Assembly: GCA_012518795.1 (NCBI GenBank)
Contig: JAAYRL010000054.1
Coordinates: 1-64,000 of the forward strand
Direction: 5' to 3'
Source: Clostridiaceae bacterium
Lineage (GTDB): Bacteria; Bacillota; Clostridia; Saccharofermentanales; DTU023
Length of the DNA: 64,000 nt
This document shows, piece after piece, positions 10,212 through 20,644 of this stretch. How positions within the stretch are numbered: position 1 is the first letter of the stretch; each line of letters opens with the position of its first letter. The notes under the pieces are model-generated. The model worked only from the letters and a program-made list of their open reading frames with translations. It was not told where the DNA came from and did no database searches. The position numbers and the translations under genes are program-made.

Positions 10212-10793
10212 CTAAATTTCATTTACAGGTATACCACGTTTTTTAGCAACGATTTGAGGAGATAATAAAGATTGTAAACCATTAATCGTCGCATTAACAA
10301 CATTATTAGGATTATTAGAGCCTAATGATTTTGTTTTAATGTCCTGAATACCTGCTAATTCACAAATCGCACGAACCGGCCCTCCGGCAATAACTCCTGT
10401 ACCTTCTGCTGCCGGCTTGAGAAGAACTTTTCCTGCTCCATATTCACCGACAATTTCATGCGGAATGGTATTTTCAGCCAAAGGAACTTGAATCATACTG
10501 CGCTTAGCTTCATCTCTTCCTTTGCGAATTGCATCAGGTATCTCTGCAGCTTTGCCCATACCTTTTCCAACTCGGCCTTCACCGTCACCAACAATCACAA
10601 TTGCTGTAAAACGGATATTACGTCCGCCTTTAACAGTTTTCGCAACACGACCGATATGAATTACTCTGTCTTTTAATCCATCATCTTCACGTCGTTGTCT
10701 TGGACGACGACCACGGCGCTCTTTGCGTTCACCATCATGAGGCTTATTACTTATTCTATCATTATTTCGTTCATTTGAATTACTCATTTTCAT
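10212..10793 (-). CDS. rpsE: 30S ribosomal protein S5
   Basis: [42 protein letters not shown]. Confidence 0.97.
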   Translation of the reverse strand: MKMSNSNERNNDRISNKPHDGERKERRGRRPRQRREDDGLKDRVIHIGRVAKTVKGGRNIRFTAIVIVGDGEGRVGKGMGKAAEIPDAIRKGRDEAKRSMIQVPLAENTIPHEIVGEYGAGKVLLKPAAEGTGVIAGGPVRAICELAGIQDIKTKSLGSNNPNNVVNATINGLQSLLSPQIVAKKRGIPVNEI

Positions 10794-10802
10794 ACTCCTC
10801 TA

Positions 10803-11171
10803 TCAGAACTTCAAGCCGGCTTCTCTGGCACCTTCGGCCAAAGCTGCAACTCTACCGTGGTAAAGATAACCGCTGCGATCAAATACTACAGATTCGATAC
10901 CTTTAGCAAGAGATCTCTCCGCTATGAGTTTACCAACTAATTGAGCAGCTTCACAATTACCGGTACTTTTTACTTTTTCACTAATTTTCGCATCTAGCGT
11001 AGAAGCTGAAACTAAAGTTGTACCGGTTATATCGTCAATAACTTGAGCATAAATATGTGAAAGGCTTCTAAACACACTAAGTCTAGGACGCTCACTAGTA
11101 CCACTGATATGCTTACGTACCCTCGCATGTTTGCGTTGACGAATTTTATTTTTTTGAATTTTCTTTATCAT
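10803..11171 (-). CDS. rplR: 50S ribosomal protein L18
   Basis: [46 protein letters not shown]. Confidence 0.97.
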   Translation of the reverse strand: MIKKIQKNKIRQRKHARVRKHISGTSERPRLSVFRSLSHIYAQVIDDITGTTLVSASTLDAKISEKVKSTGNCEAAQLVGKLIAERSLAKGIESVVFDRSGYLYHGRVAALAEGAREAGLKF

Positions 11172-11189
11172 CGTCTATTCCTTTCCTAA

Positions 11190-11726
11190 TTATGCACCGG
11201 TTTTGCCTTCTTTGAGACGCAGAACTTCATAGTCGTACTTGATACCTTTGCCTTTATAAGCATCCGGTACGCGAGTACCACGAATCTTCGCTGCAGTTTC
11301 TCCTACAAGTTGTTTATCGGCACCTTTAACTGTAATCTTATTTTGGTTTTCAACAGTTAAAGTAATTCCTTCAGGTTGTACAATTTCGACCGGATATGAT
11401 AAACCGACATTTAAAACCAACTTATTACCATCCATTTGAGCACGATAACCTACACCGGTCACTTCAAGAACTTTAGTAAATCCCTCTTTTACACCTATAA
11501 TCATATTATTAATTAATGAACGCATCAAACCGTGTAAAGAGCGACTTTCTTTTGAGTCATTATCGCGTTTGACAAATACTTGATTATCTTTCATTTCTAC
11601 ACTAATCGCCGGATGTAATGTTTGGGTTAAGATGGTATTCCCGCATTTTGCTGTTATCACACCATCTTTGTTTGATACTTCGACACCTTCCGGTATCATT
11701 ATTGGTTTATTGCCTATTCTAGACAT
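11190..11726 (-). CDS. rplF: 50S ribosomal protein L6
   Basis: MSRIGNKPIMIPEGVEV; LEVTGVGYRAQMDG; PDAYKGKGIKYDYE. Confidence 0.98.
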   Translation of the reverse strand: MSRIGNKPIMIPEGVEVSNKDGVITAKCGNTILTQTLHPAISVEMKDNQVFVKRDNDSKESRSLHGLMRSLINNMIIGVKEGFTKVLEVTGVGYRAQMDGNKLVLNVGLSYPVEIVQPEGITLTVENQNKITVKGADKQLVGETAAKIRGTRVPDAYKGKGIKYDYEVLRLKEGKTGA

Positions 11727-11790
11727 ATTCTATTCCTCCTGCTCTTAAGATTACGACATTGAACAAATTATTCAATATCTTTTCAGAGTT

Positions 11791-12186
11791 TTACCAAATA
11801 AATGCCATGACTTCGCCACCGACACCGGCTTGACGAGCTTTTTTGTCTGTCATTAATCCTTTTGAGGTTGAAACCAGTGCAATTCCCAGTCCACCTAATA
11901 CGCTTGGTAATTCGTCTACATTTGCGTAAACTCTCAAACCGGGTTTAGATATTCTTTTCATTCCGGAAATTACCGGTTGTCTGTCATGATATTTTATAGT
12001 TATGGTCAAAAGACCTTGTTTATTATCTTCTGCAAAATCAACAGCTTTAATATATCCTTCATCTAAAAGGATCTCTGCTATATTACGTTTTAATTTTGAA
12101 GATGGTATTTGACAAGATTCATGTCCTGCTCTACCTGCATTACGAATTCTTGTAAGCATATCTGCAATTGGATCTGTTATTTGCAT
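11791..12186 (-). CDS. rpsH: 30S ribosomal protein S8
   Basis: [55 protein letters not shown]. Confidence 0.98.
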   Translation of the reverse strand: MQITDPIADMLTRIRNAGRAGHESCQIPSSKLKRNIAEILLDEGYIKAVDFAEDNKQGLLTITIKYHDRQPVISGMKRISKPGLRVYANVDELPSVLGGLGIALVSTSKGLMTDKKARQAGVGGEVMAFIW

Positions 12187-12203
12187 ATTTTTCTCCTTTA
12201 CAG

Positions 12204-12389
12204 TTACCAGCTGGCTTTGCGCACGCCCGGAATTTGACCTTTATAGGCAAGTTCTCGGAAACATAAACGACAAACACCATATTTACGCATATAAGAACGT
12301 GGACGACCGCACAATTGACAACGATTATGTTGACGTGTTGAAAATTTTGCAGGTCTTTTCGCTTTTTCTCTCATTGCTTTTTTAGCCAT
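12204..12389 (-). CDS. rpsN: 30S ribosomal protein S14 type Z
   Basis: 61 aa with [38 protein letters not shown]. Confidence 0.98.
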   Translation of the reverse strand: MAKKAMREKAKRPAKFSTRQHNRCQLCGRPRSYMRKYGVCRLCFRELAYKGQIPGVRKASW

Positions 12390-12400
12390 TATTTCCTCCC

Positions 12401-12943
12401 CTATTTCCTATAAGGCATACCTAAGCCTGTTAACAAAGCCTTAGCTTCTTCATCAGTTTGAGCAGTAGTAACAATTACAATATCCATACCGCGAATTTTA
12501 TCGATTGAATCATAATCAATTTCCGGGAAAATTAATTGTTCCTTTGTTCCCATCGCGTAATTGCCGCGACCATCAAATGAATTAGGATTCACACCACGAA
12601 AGTCACGTGTACGGGGTAAAGCAATATTAACTAATTTATCGAAAAACTCATACATTCTTTCACCACGCAGAGTAACTTTGCAACCAACTTCCATCCCGGC
12701 ACGTAGTTTAAAATTCGCAATTGATTTTTTTGCTTTATTTACTACAGGTTTTTGACCTGAGATAACCGTCAGGTCTTCCACAACGTTTTCCATAGCTTTT
12801 GCATCATCTTTTGCATCACTTACACCTACATTCAATACAATTTTTTCCAATTTAGGAATTTGCATAACTGAGGTGTATTTAAATTGCTCTTTCAAAGCAG
12901 GAGCAACTTCGTTTTTGTATTTTTCAACTAATCTGTTAGCCAT
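12401..12943 (-). CDS. rplE: 50S ribosomal protein L5
   Basis: [41 protein letters not shown]. Confidence 0.98.
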   Translation of the reverse strand: MANRLVEKYKNEVAPALKEQFKYTSVMQIPKLEKIVLNVGVSDAKDDAKAMENVVEDLTVISGQKPVVNKAKKSIANFKLRAGMEVGCKVTLRGERMYEFFDKLVNIALPRTRDFRGVNPNSFDGRGNYAMGTKEQLIFPEIDYDSIDKIRGMDIVIVTTAQTDEEAKALLTGLGMPYRK

Positions 12944-12956
12944 TTAATATTGCCCC

Positions 12957-13286
12957 CTATCCTTTTACTGAATCAATTGTTTTACCGGATGCTTTGCTGT
13001 AACGAACTTTTACGCCGTTCTCGAAGCGTTTACCGATTTTTGTCGGCTTCTTTGTATCCGGGCAAACCAACATAACGTTTGAACTGTGAATTTTGCCTTC
13101 TTGCTGAAGAATACCGCCGGCTTCCAAATGTGTTCTCGCTTTTTTATGTTTAGTTTGCAGATTAACGCCTTCAACAATGACTTGTGAAGTCTTCGGGAAA
13201 ACAGCTAATACTTTTCCGGTTTTACCGGCATCTTTACCATTTAGAATATAAACAGTATCGCCTGATTTAACATGTATTTTACCCAT
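12957..13286 (-). CDS. rplX: 50S ribosomal protein L24
   Basis: KOW-like HVKSGDTVYILNGKDAGKTGKVLAVFPK; between rplN and rplE. Confidence 0.97.
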   Translation of the reverse strand: MGKIHVKSGDTVYILNGKDAGKTGKVLAVFPKTSQVIVEGVNLQTKHKKARTHLEAGGILQQEGKIHSSNVMLVCPDTKKPTKIGKRFENGVKVRYSKASGKTIDSVKG

Positions 13287-13297
13287 TAACTGCCTCC

Positions 13298-13672
13298 TTA
13301 TAATACTTCCGGTGCCAAGGATAGAATTTTCATATAATTCTTTTCACGTAATTCTCTGGCAATCGGCCCGAAAATACGAGTTCCTTGAGGATTACCGTCA
13401 TCGTTCAAAATAACAGCTGCATTCTCATCAAAACGGATGGTTGTTCCATCGGGACGACGAACGCCTTTTTTAGTTCTTACAATTACCGCCTTTACTACGT
13501 CACCTTTTTTAACAACTCCACCGGGAATTGCTTCTTTAACAGTACATACGATGACATCGCCGATATTGGCATATCTGCGATTGGTGCCGCCTAAAACTCT
13601 AATACATAATAATTTGCGTGCACCGGTATTATCCGCGGATTTTAGAGTAGATTCTTGTTGTATCATTTTCAT
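13298..13672 (-). CDS. rplN: 50S ribosomal protein L14
   Basis: [53 protein letters not shown]. Confidence 0.98.
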   Translation of the reverse strand: MKMIQQESTLKSADNTGARKLLCIRVLGGTNRRYANIGDVIVCTVKEAIPGGVVKKGDVVKAVIVRTKKGVRRPDGTTIRFDENAAVILNDDGNPQGTRIFGPIARELREKNYMKILSLAPEVL

Positions 13673-13695
13673 TCCTCCTTATGTAATCAGCGGAA

Positions 13696-13953
13696 TTACT
13701 TCGCTTTTTCAATTATATTTACTAAACGCCAGCTCTTTGTTTTACTAAGTGGCCGAGTTTCCATAATGCGAACTCTATCTCCAATACCACATAGATTTTC
13801 TTCATCATGAGCCTTGAACTTTTTTGTCTTTTTAATATATTTCTTATACAAGGGATGACGTACATGTTCTTCGACTGCAACAGTTATCGTCTTATCCATT
13901 TTATCGGAAACAACTATTCCGACTCTTTGTTTTCGATCATTTCTTTCGCTCAT
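13696..13953 (-). CDS. rpsQ: 30S ribosomal protein S17
   Basis: [42 protein letters not shown]. Confidence 0.98.
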   Translation of the reverse strand: MSERNDRKQRVGIVVSDKMDKTITVAVEEHVRHPLYKKYIKKTKKFKAHDEENLCGIGDRVRIMETRPLSKTKSWRLVNIIEKAK

Positions 13954-14171
13954 ACTTTATCCTCTTGCTTCTTTTCTTCGGCTATTTCGATTTCACGTAA
14001 AATTGTTTTAACACGAGCTATATCTCGTCTGACCATTTTAAGTTCCAAAGGATTGTCAAGTTGATTCGTTGCATGTTGAAATCTTAATTTAAATAGCTGT
14101 TCTTTGAGTTCAAACAATTCTTGATTTAATTCAGGAACTGTCATTTCACGCAATTCTGTTACTTTCATCAT
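13950..14171 (-). CDS. rpmC: 50S ribosomal protein L29
   Basis: [51 protein letters not shown]. Confidence 0.97.
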   Translation of the reverse strand: MMKVTELREMTVPELNQELFELKEQLFKLRFQHATNQLDNPLELKMVRRDIARVKTILREIEIAEEKKQEDKV

Positions 14172-14743
14172 TCAACCTCCTCAGCTTGTTCTTCGGAGTC
14201 AGCAGTTTCTTCAACTTCAGCTTCACCGGCAGCTTCAGCAGCTTCTTCAGCAGCCATTTCAGCTTCTTCTTCCAACTGTTCAATAACATCTGCTTGAACT
14301 TCTGAATATTTTGCCAACTCTTCTTCTGTAAGTTCAATATCACTGATTATAAAGCGAGTCTTGATCGGAAGCTTATGAGATGCTAAACGGAATGCTTCAC
14401 GAGCAGTTTTTTCCGGAACACCTGCTAACTCAAACATGATTCTGCCCGGTTTCACAACTGCGACCCAATATTCCGGCGAGCCTTTACCGGAACCCATTCT
14501 GGTTTCCGCCGGTTTTGCCGTTACCGATTTGTCCGGGAACAATTTTATCCATACTTTACCACCACGACGCAAGTAACGATTGATTGCAATACGGGCAGCT
14601 TCTATTTGATTACTGGTAATCCAAGCCGGTTCCAGAGCCTGCAAACCATATTCACCATATGAAACTTTATTGCCGCGCAGTGCTTTACCTTTCATGCGTC
14701 CACGATGTTGTTTTCTATATTTAACACGCTTTGGCATTAACAT
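14168..14743 (-). CDS. rplP: 50S ribosomal protein L16 with acidic C-terminal extension
   Basis: [41 protein letters not shown]; then an E/A-rich tail of roughly 50 aa. Confidence 0.97.
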   Translation of the reverse strand: MLMPKRVKYRKQHRGRMKGKALRGNKVSYGEYGLQALEPAWITSNQIEAARIAINRYLRRGGKVWIKLFPDKSVTAKPAETRMGSGKGSPEYWVAVVKPGRIMFELAGVPEKTAREAFRLASHKLPIKTRFIISDIELTEEELAKYSEVQADVIEQLEEEAEMAAEEAAEAAGEAEVEETADSEEQAEEVE

Positions 14744-14745
14744 TA

Positions 14746-15426
14746 TTACTCGCCTCCTTCAGAATCAGATTTCTCGTTTTTATCCGATTTAGGTAGAGGT
14801 ATAATCTCCCCTTTATAGATCCAAACTTTAGTCCCAATCTTACCGTATGTAGTATTTGCTTCAGCAAAACCGTAATCTATATCAGCTCTTAAAGTATGTA
14901 AAGGAATTGTGCCTTCATGGTACTGTTCGCTACGTGCAATTTCCGCACCGCCTAAACGTCCCGAACACATAGTCTTAATCCCTTTTGCTCCTTGCTTCAT
15001 AGTTCTGCTGATAGCTTGTTTCATAGCTCTACGATAAGAAACACGTTCTTCTAATTGTTTTGCAATTGCTTCTGCTACTAATTGAGCATCCATATCGGCA
15101 TTTTTAATTTCTTTGACATTGATAAAAAATGCTTTTTTGAATTTTTTCGTCAATTTCTTTTTCAGAACTTCAATTTCTGAACCTTGACGTCCGATAATAA
15201 TACCCGGTTTTGCTGTTGAAATCGTAATTATGGTTCTTTCATCACCTTCACGTTCAATCTCAATGCGGGATACACCGGCACGACCGGTTTCTTTTTTTAA
15301 GAATTCACGTATTTGTGTGTCCTCCACCAAATAACGAGCAAAGTCTTTTTTGTTAGCATACCAACGGGTATCCCAATCTTTAATTACTCCAACACGAAAC
15401 CCATGCGGATTTACTTTTTGACCCAT
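14746..15426 (-). CDS. rpsC: 30S ribosomal protein S3
   Basis: [38 protein letters not shown] domain [12 protein letters not shown]. Confidence 0.98.
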   Translation of the reverse strand: MGQKVNPHGFRVGVIKDWDTRWYANKKDFARYLVEDTQIREFLKKETGRAGVSRIEIEREGDERTIITISTAKPGIIIGRQGSEIEVLKKKLTKKFKKAFFINVKEIKNADMDAQLVAEAIAKQLEERVSYRRAMKQAISRTMKQGAKGIKTMCSGRLGGAEIARSEQYHEGTIPLHTLRADIDYGFAEANTTYGKIGTKVWIYKGEIIPLPKSDKNEKSDSEGGE

Positions 15427-15911
15427 TAGTTAGCCTCCTCCATCTTTTCTTTAACTGTCAAACGAATATTGCTGCTTCTTTTCAACAATCTGTCAGCAGC
15501 TCCTTTTGCGCGCGGTCTATATCTTCTTAATGTAGTGCCGGGTCCGACTTGGCAATCAACAATGAATAAATCTTCACGATTCAAATTATTGTTATTAACC
15601 GCATTAGCACTGGCTTGCTCGATCAATTTAATCAAAACAGGTGAAGCTGCTTTCGGTGTATATTGCAAAATAGCAATAGCTTCATCTACTTGTTTATTCA
15701 TGATATTACGAACAACAATGCTGACTTTTGATGGACTAACCCTAACATGGTTAATTTTTGCTATTCCGCGATCTTTGCCAATGCCCAATACCTTACGTTC
15801 TTTTTTTGTTAATGTACGTTTTTTAGCTGAACGTGGAGCTTCAGAACAATGTTCTTTTATAATTTGCTCTCTATTATCTTGCAATTCTTGTCTTGTATAA
15901 GTTTTTGACAT
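15426..15911 (-). CDS. rplV: 50S ribosomal protein L22 with N-terminal extension
   Basis: [52 protein letters not shown]; about 50 aa precede the usual start region. Confidence 0.96.
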   Translation of the reverse strand: MSKTYTRQELQDNREQIIKEHCSEAPRSAKKRTLTKKERKVLGIGKDRGIAKINHVRVSPSKVSIVVRNIMNKQVDEAIAILQYTPKAASPVLIKLIEQASANAVNNNNLNREDLFIVDCQVGPGTTLRRYRPRAKGAADRLLKRSSNIRLTVKEKMEEAN

Positions 15912-15936
15912 TTTTCCCTCCTTCCGTTTCAGCTAA

Positions 15937-16218
15937 TTATCTCATCTGTGTTCTTGTTTCTGATTTGGCATGGCCACGGAATAATCTTGTCGGAGCAAAT
16001 TCACCTAATTTATGACCTACCATTTCTTCAGTTATATATACAGGAACATGTTTTCTGCCGTCATGTACCGCTATTGTATGACCGACCATTTCCGGGAAGA
16101 TCGTAGAAGCACGTGACCATGTTCTGATAACTTTGTGTTCATTCTTTTCATTCATTTCTTCGATGCGACGCATCAGGGCTTCTTCAACATAGAAACCTTT
16201 TTTCATTGAACGACTCAT
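15937..16218 (-). CDS. rpsS: 30S ribosomal protein S19
   Basis: [54 protein letters not shown]. Confidence 0.98.
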   Translation of the reverse strand: MSRSMKKGFYVEEALMRRIEEMNEKNEHKVIRTWSRASTIFPEMVGHTIAVHDGRKHVPVYITEEMVGHKLGEFAPTRLFRGHAKSETRTQMR

Positions 16219-16228
16219 ATGTCACCCC

Positions 16229-17059
16229 CTATTTCTTACGTCTTCTTATTATGTATTGATTTGATTTTTTGTTCTTTTTACGAGTTTTCTTACCTATGGT
16301 CGGTTTGCCCCAAGGCGTACGCGGACTGGATAAACCGATTGATGTAGCACCTTCACCACCACCATGCGGATGGTCAACCGGATTCATCGCAAGTCCTCTG
16401 ACCGACGGTCTCAAACCTTTATGACGTTGACGCCCGGCTTTACCGATCTTAATATTTTCATGTTCAATATTACCAACAGTGCCAATTGTTGCTCGGCAGT
16501 TGATCGGAATCAATCTATATTCACCGGACGGCATACGTAACTGAGCATATTTTCCTTCTTTTGCCATTAAACTGGCAGATGCACCGGCTGAACGGACCAA
16601 TTGAGCACCGCGCCCCGGATGTATTTCAATGTTATGAATAGTCGTACCGACCGGAATATCACGCAAAGCCAAGGTATTACCTACACTGATATCTGAACCC
16701 TCGCCGGAAACTACTTGCATTCCAACCTTTAATCCTTGCGGAGCCAAAATATATGCTTTTTGGCCATCTACATATTGAATCAATGCTATAAAAGCTGTGC
16801 GATTAGGATCATATTCAATTGCTTTTACCGTTGCAGGAATTCCGTCTCTTTGACGTTTCCAGTCAATAATTCTTATCTTTTGACGATTACCGCCACCTCT
16901 GTGTCGAACAGTAATACGTCCATAATTGTTTCTGCCGCTATGTTTCTTCTTCGATACCAAAAGACTTTTCTCGGGCTTTTTATCTGTCAGTTCAGAATAA
17001 TCTGCCACTGTCATAAATCTTTTCGCAGGAGAAGTCGGACGAAAGCTTTTTATTGCCAT
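16229..17059 (-). CDS. rplB: 50S ribosomal protein L2
   Basis: [42 protein letters not shown]. Confidence 0.98.
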   Translation of the reverse strand: MAIKSFRPTSPAKRFMTVADYSELTDKKPEKSLLVSKKKHSGRNNYGRITVRHRGGGNRQKIRIIDWKRQRDGIPATVKAIEYDPNRTAFIALIQYVDGQKAYILAPQGLKVGMQVVSGEGSDISVGNTLALRDIPVGTTIHNIEIHPGRGAQLVRSAGASASLMAKEGKYAQLRMPSGEYRLIPINCRATIGTVGNIEHENIKIGKAGRQRHKGLRPSVRGLAMNPVDHPHGGGEGATSIGLSSPRTPWGKPTIGKKTRKKNKKSNQYIIRRRKK

Positions 17060-17086
17060 ATTAATTCACTCCTTCTTCGATCCGGC

Positions 17087-17440
17087 CTAAATCCCGAATC
17101 CAAATTCTTCAATTGAATTTTTATATTTTTTTGAAGTCTTTTGCTCTTTACCGCCTTCTACCAAATATGTAGTTTCTTGCGGGTCAAGATCAATAGTTAC
17201 AATTGCTTTTTTCCAATCAGCTGTTTTACCGGTATGCATGTGCACACGCTTCATTTTACCGGAAACATTTTGTGTATTGACTTTTAAAACGCGAACATTG
17301 AACAACTTCTCAACAGCTTGTCTCACTTCGGTTTTCGTTGCTTTACGATCAACAGCAAAAGTATATTTACCTTCCATGCTATCCATGGTACTGCGTTCAG
17401 TGATTACCGGTTTAATGATAATATCATGCGGATTTCTCAT
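17087..17440 (-). CDS. rplW: 50S ribosomal protein L23
   Basis: DIIIKPVITERSTMDSMEGKYTFAVDRKATKTEVRQAVEKLFNVRV. Confidence 0.97.
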   Translation of the reverse strand: MRNPHDIIIKPVITERSTMDSMEGKYTFAVDRKATKTEVRQAVEKLFNVRVLKVNTQNVSGKMKRVHMHTGKTADWKKAIVTIDLDPQETTYLVEGGKEQKTSKKYKNSIEEFGFGI

Positions 17441-18060
17441 ACGTAGACCTCCTGAACTTTATTAACAGCTTCATTAGTAAAAATAATATTTCTATATTTT
17501 AATAAATCATAGACGTTCATTGTATTAACTAACGCTGTTTTAACATCCTTGATATTTGCTGCAGATTTCTCAACATTTCGATTGGATTCCGCCATAATAA
17601 AAAGTGCTGAACCTTGCAATTCCAAATTGTTGATTGTTTTAACCATCTCTTTGGTTTTGATTTCTTTAAGTTCCAGTTTATCCAAAACTTTGATGCGATC
17701 TGCGCTCAAGGCTTGTGACAACACTGATTTCATCGCTAATCTGCGCATTTTTTTGTTTGTTTTATAAGAATAATCACGTGGCACAGGACCGAAAATAACT
17801 CCGCCGCCTACATGATTACCGGCCCTGATCGAACCTTGACGTGCTCTGCCTGTACCTTTTTGTCTATACGGTTTTCTTCCGCCGCCACTTACTTCACTGC
17901 GACCTTTTACTTTAGAAGTACCTTGACGTTTATTTGCAAGTTGATTTTTCACAATACGATGTACAACATCTTGATTCGGTTCAATACCGAATATGGTATC
18001 TGCCAATTCAATATCACCAATTATTTCACCTTGCATATTATACAAATTAGTCTTTGCCAT
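17437..18060 (-). CDS. rplD: 50S ribosomal protein L4
   Basis: GGGRKPYRQKGTGRARQGSIRAGNHVGGGVIFGPVPRDYSYKTNKKMRRLAMKSVLS. Confidence 0.98.
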   Translation of the reverse strand: MAKTNLYNMQGEIIGDIELADTIFGIEPNQDVVHRIVKNQLANKRQGTSKVKGRSEVSGGGRKPYRQKGTGRARQGSIRAGNHVGGGVIFGPVPRDYSYKTNKKMRRLAMKSVLSQALSADRIKVLDKLELKEIKTKEMVKTINNLELQGSALFIMAESNRNVEKSAANIKDVKTALVNTMNVYDLLKYRNIIFTNEAVNKVQEVYV

Positions 18061-18077
18061 ATAATTCTCCTCCCAGC

Positions 18078-18701
18078 CTAACGTGCTTTGACGGAAGTTT
18101 TGATTTCTAACAAACCGCCTTTTGGTCCGGGTACAGCACCTTTAACAACCAAAATATTACGTTCTCCATCAACTTGAACTACTTCCAAGTTTTGTACTGT
18201 AATACGTTTGCTCCCCATTTGTCCGGGCAATTTCTTCCCTTTCTGAACTCTGGCAGGGGTAGCTGAAGAACCCATTGAACCAACACCACGATGGTATTTT
18301 GAACCATGAGACATTGGCCCTCTGCTGAAACCGTGTCTTTTGATAGATCCTTGAAAACCTTTACCTTTTGAAGTGCCGACAACATCTACTTTGTCACCGG
18401 GCTCAAACATTTCATCAACTTTTAAAATTTGACCTGTTTCATATTCAGCTGTATTTTTGAACTCTTTTAAAACTCGCATCGGTTCAACATTAATTTTTTC
18501 AAATTGACCCTTTGTCGGTTTATTGTTCTTTTTCGTCTTATCGTATCCCACTTTAACTGCTTGATAACCTTCGACTGCTTCTGTTTTGTTTTGGATAACA
18601 GTTACAGGACCGCAATCTATAACGGTGACCGGAATTACTAAACCGTGTTCATCAAACAGTTGAGTCATACCGGCTTTTCTACCGAGCATAAATTTATTCA
18701 T
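18078..18701 (-). CDS. rplC: 50S ribosomal protein L3
   Basis: [51 protein letters not shown]. Confidence 0.98.
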   Translation of the reverse strand: MNKFMLGRKAGMTQLFDEHGLVIPVTVIDCGPVTVIQNKTEAVEGYQAVKVGYDKTKKNNKPTKGQFEKINVEPMRVLKEFKNTAEYETGQILKVDEMFEPGDKVDVVGTSKGKGFQGSIKRHGFSRGPMSHGSKYHRGVGSMGSSATPARVQKGKKLPGQMGSKRITVQNLEVVQVDGERNILVVKGAVPGPKGGLLEIKTSVKAR

Positions 18702-18759
18702 TTATTTCTTCCTCCTTGGTTATTGGTTCGTCTCTGCGAACATTGACCTGAGCCTATGC

Positions 18760-19071
18760 CTATAATTTGATTTCTATATTAACTCCGGCTGGCATCTCTA
18801 ATCGCATTAAGGATTCCATTGTCTTGTTATTTGGAGCCAAAATGTCAATTAAACGCTTATGTGTTCTTGCTTCGAATTGCTCTCTTGAATCTTTATTTAC
18901 ATGAGGAGAACGCAAAATTGTAATAACTTCCTTTTCCGTCGGCAAGGGAATCGGACCCGAAACACTCGCTCCGGTACGATTTGCAGTCTCAACGATCCTT
19001 GAGGCACTTTCATCTAAAATTTGATGATCAAAAGCCTTGAGGCGAATTCTGATTTTTTGATTTACAGCCAT
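18760..19071 (-). CDS. rpsJ: 30S ribosomal protein S10
   Basis: [63 protein letters not shown]. Confidence 0.98.
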   Translation of the reverse strand: MAVNQKIRIRLKAFDHQILDESASRIVETANRTGASVSGPIPLPTEKEVITILRSPHVNKDSREQFEARTHKRLIDILAPNNKTMESLMRLEMPAGVNIEIKL

Positions 19072-19079
19072 TAATAAAA

Positions 19080-19343
19080 CCTCCTATGTGCTGCTCTACC
19101 ATCTATTTGCAACAACTCTTCCGGGCGTTTCATGTCCTGCCATGATAAAACCCAGACACTTCGTATGCAACGCATGTGCTGGGCAACCTTCCCGGCTCTG
19201 CTGCGAAATAGATGTGACGTTCGACTCTCTGTTCGAACTGCTCCGTCTAAGTTACCCGCAGATACCGCAGCGGTAAACACGGCAATCTCAGACTTCTACG
19301 CTAATTCATGCGACAAAAAAAGTCATGCTGAATTTTTGACGCG
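19080..19343 (-). ncRNA. Candidate structured mRNA leader of the S10 operon
   Basis: Nested complementary segments: catctattt/aaatagatg (19100-19108/19206-19214), ccggg/cccgg (19121-19125/19191-19195), cccag/ctggg (19151-19155/19179-19183) plus gttcga/tcgaac and taccg/cggta hairpins upstream. Confidence 0.65.
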
Positions 19344-19349
19344 ATTAAG

Positions 19350-19378
19350 AGTATATAACATCTAATTTATTGATGCAA
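19350..19378 (-). promoter_or_regulatory. Predicted sigma-70-type promoter for the S10 operon leader
   Basis: Minus strand TTGCAT - 17 nt - TATACT (atgcaa 19373-19378; agtata 19350-19355). Confidence 0.55.
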
Positions 19379-19440
19379 GCCTTTTACAAAATATTTTTGT
19401 TTTATTTGATGAAAACTTTAATTGATTAAACATAATAGTT

Positions 19441-19527
19441 GTTTAACAATTCATACATTTTTCAAGTCCGCAATGAGTCATCGGGCTTGACCCGGCGAGT
19501 AAGGACTGAAAAATATGAATTGTAAAC
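19441..19527. repeat. Intergenic palindromic element, copy B (trpS-rpsJ spacer)
   Basis: Arms gtttaacaattcata / tatgaattgtaaac flank a core ttcaagtccg..cgggcttgacccg..ggactgaa homologous (inverted) to 7330-7412. Confidence 0.75.
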
Positions 19528-19560
19528 TATTATAAATGTTATTTATATATCTATGCTATA

Positions 19561-20577
19561 TTAAGCTTCGTAGTTGATACCTAAAACTGTTTTAAGTTTC
19601 AGTAAGTTTTCCTGAGCAACTTTGCGGGCTTTTTTGCTTGATTCGATCAGTAATTCAATTGCCCGATCCGGTTTGCCTTCAAATTGAGCTCTGCGTTCTC
19701 TGATCGGTTCCAGTTCAGCTTGCAAGACTTTTTCTAAACGACGTTTTACTTTAACATCACCTAAGCCGCCACGACGATAATGTGCTTTCCATTCTTCAAG
19801 TTCATCTTTATCAGGGTCAAAAGCATCCAAATAAGTAAATACGGGATTACCTTCTACCTTACCCGGATCTTCAACTCGCAAATGATTTGGATCGGTATAC
19901 ATACCTCTTATTTTTTTACTTACAGTTTCAGCATCATCTGACAGGTAGATACAGTTGTTGAGTGATTTACTCATTTTTGCATTACCGTCCGTTCCAGGCA
20001 ATCTGGTAATCTGTGAAAGAATCGGTTTACATTCTTTTAATACATCAGTATTAAAATGAAAATTAATATGCCTGACTATTTCATTTGTTTGTTCAAGCAT
20101 CGGTAACTGATCGTCACCAACCGGAACTAAAGTTGCATTGAATGCCGTTATATCAGCAGCTTGACTAACCGGATAATTGAGAAAACCAATCGGGACTGCA
20201 TTGTCAAACTCGCGTAATTGCATTTCACTTTTCACGGTTGGATTGCGTAACAATCTGGCAAGAGTTACAAAGTTCATATAAAGAATAGTAAATTCAGTTA
20301 ATTCAGGAATCAGTGATTGAATAAAGATTGTAGTTTTTTCCGGATCAATACCACAACCTAAATAATCATATAGAACTTCGATTACACTTTCTCGAACTTT
20401 TCCCACATCGTATGCATTATCGGTCAACGCCTGTAAATCAGCAATCATCAAATAATTTACGGCATATTCATCCTGTAAACGCAAACGTTGTTTAATCGAT
20501 CCTACGTAATGACCAATATGCAAACGTCCGGTCGGTCTATCTCCCGTTAATACAATTTCCTGTTTTAACTGTTTCAT
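19561..20577 (-). CDS. trpS: Tryptophanyl-tRNA synthetase
   Basis: GDRPTGRLHIGHYVGS; KMSKSLNNCIYLSDD. Confidence 0.96.
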   Translation of the reverse strand: MKQLKQEIVLTGDRPTGRLHIGHYVGSIKQRLRLQDEYAVNYLMIADLQALTDNAYDVGKVRESVIEVLYDYLGCGIDPEKTTIFIQSLIPELTEFTILYMNFVTLARLLRNPTVKSEMQLREFDNAVPIGFLNYPVSQAADITAFNATLVPVGDDQLPMLEQTNEIVRHINFHFNTDVLKECKPILSQITRLPGTDGNAKMSKSLNNCIYLSDDAETVSKKIRGMYTDPNHLRVEDPGKVEGNPVFTYLDAFDPDKDELEEWKAHYRRGGLGDVKVKRRLEKVLQAELEPIRERRAQFEGKPDRAIELLIESSKKARKVAQENLLKLKTVLGINYEA

Positions 20578-20644
20578 AATTTCTCCCTTAAAATGTTTTC
20601 TAAGTATTTTTTACAAATTTATATTACATTACACTTCTTACACT

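Noticed and set aside
19071-19280. 69-aa minus-strand ORF upstream of rpsJ
   Set aside because: Overlaps the strongly base-paired leader, ends at the rpsJ start, and has no recognisable domain; open frame most likely reflects higher GC content.
20578-20644. T-box riboswitches upstream of trpS, asnS, aspS or hisS
   Set aside because: Upstream spacers are short or repeat-filled and I see no T-box sequence (AGGGTGGNACCGCG) in them.
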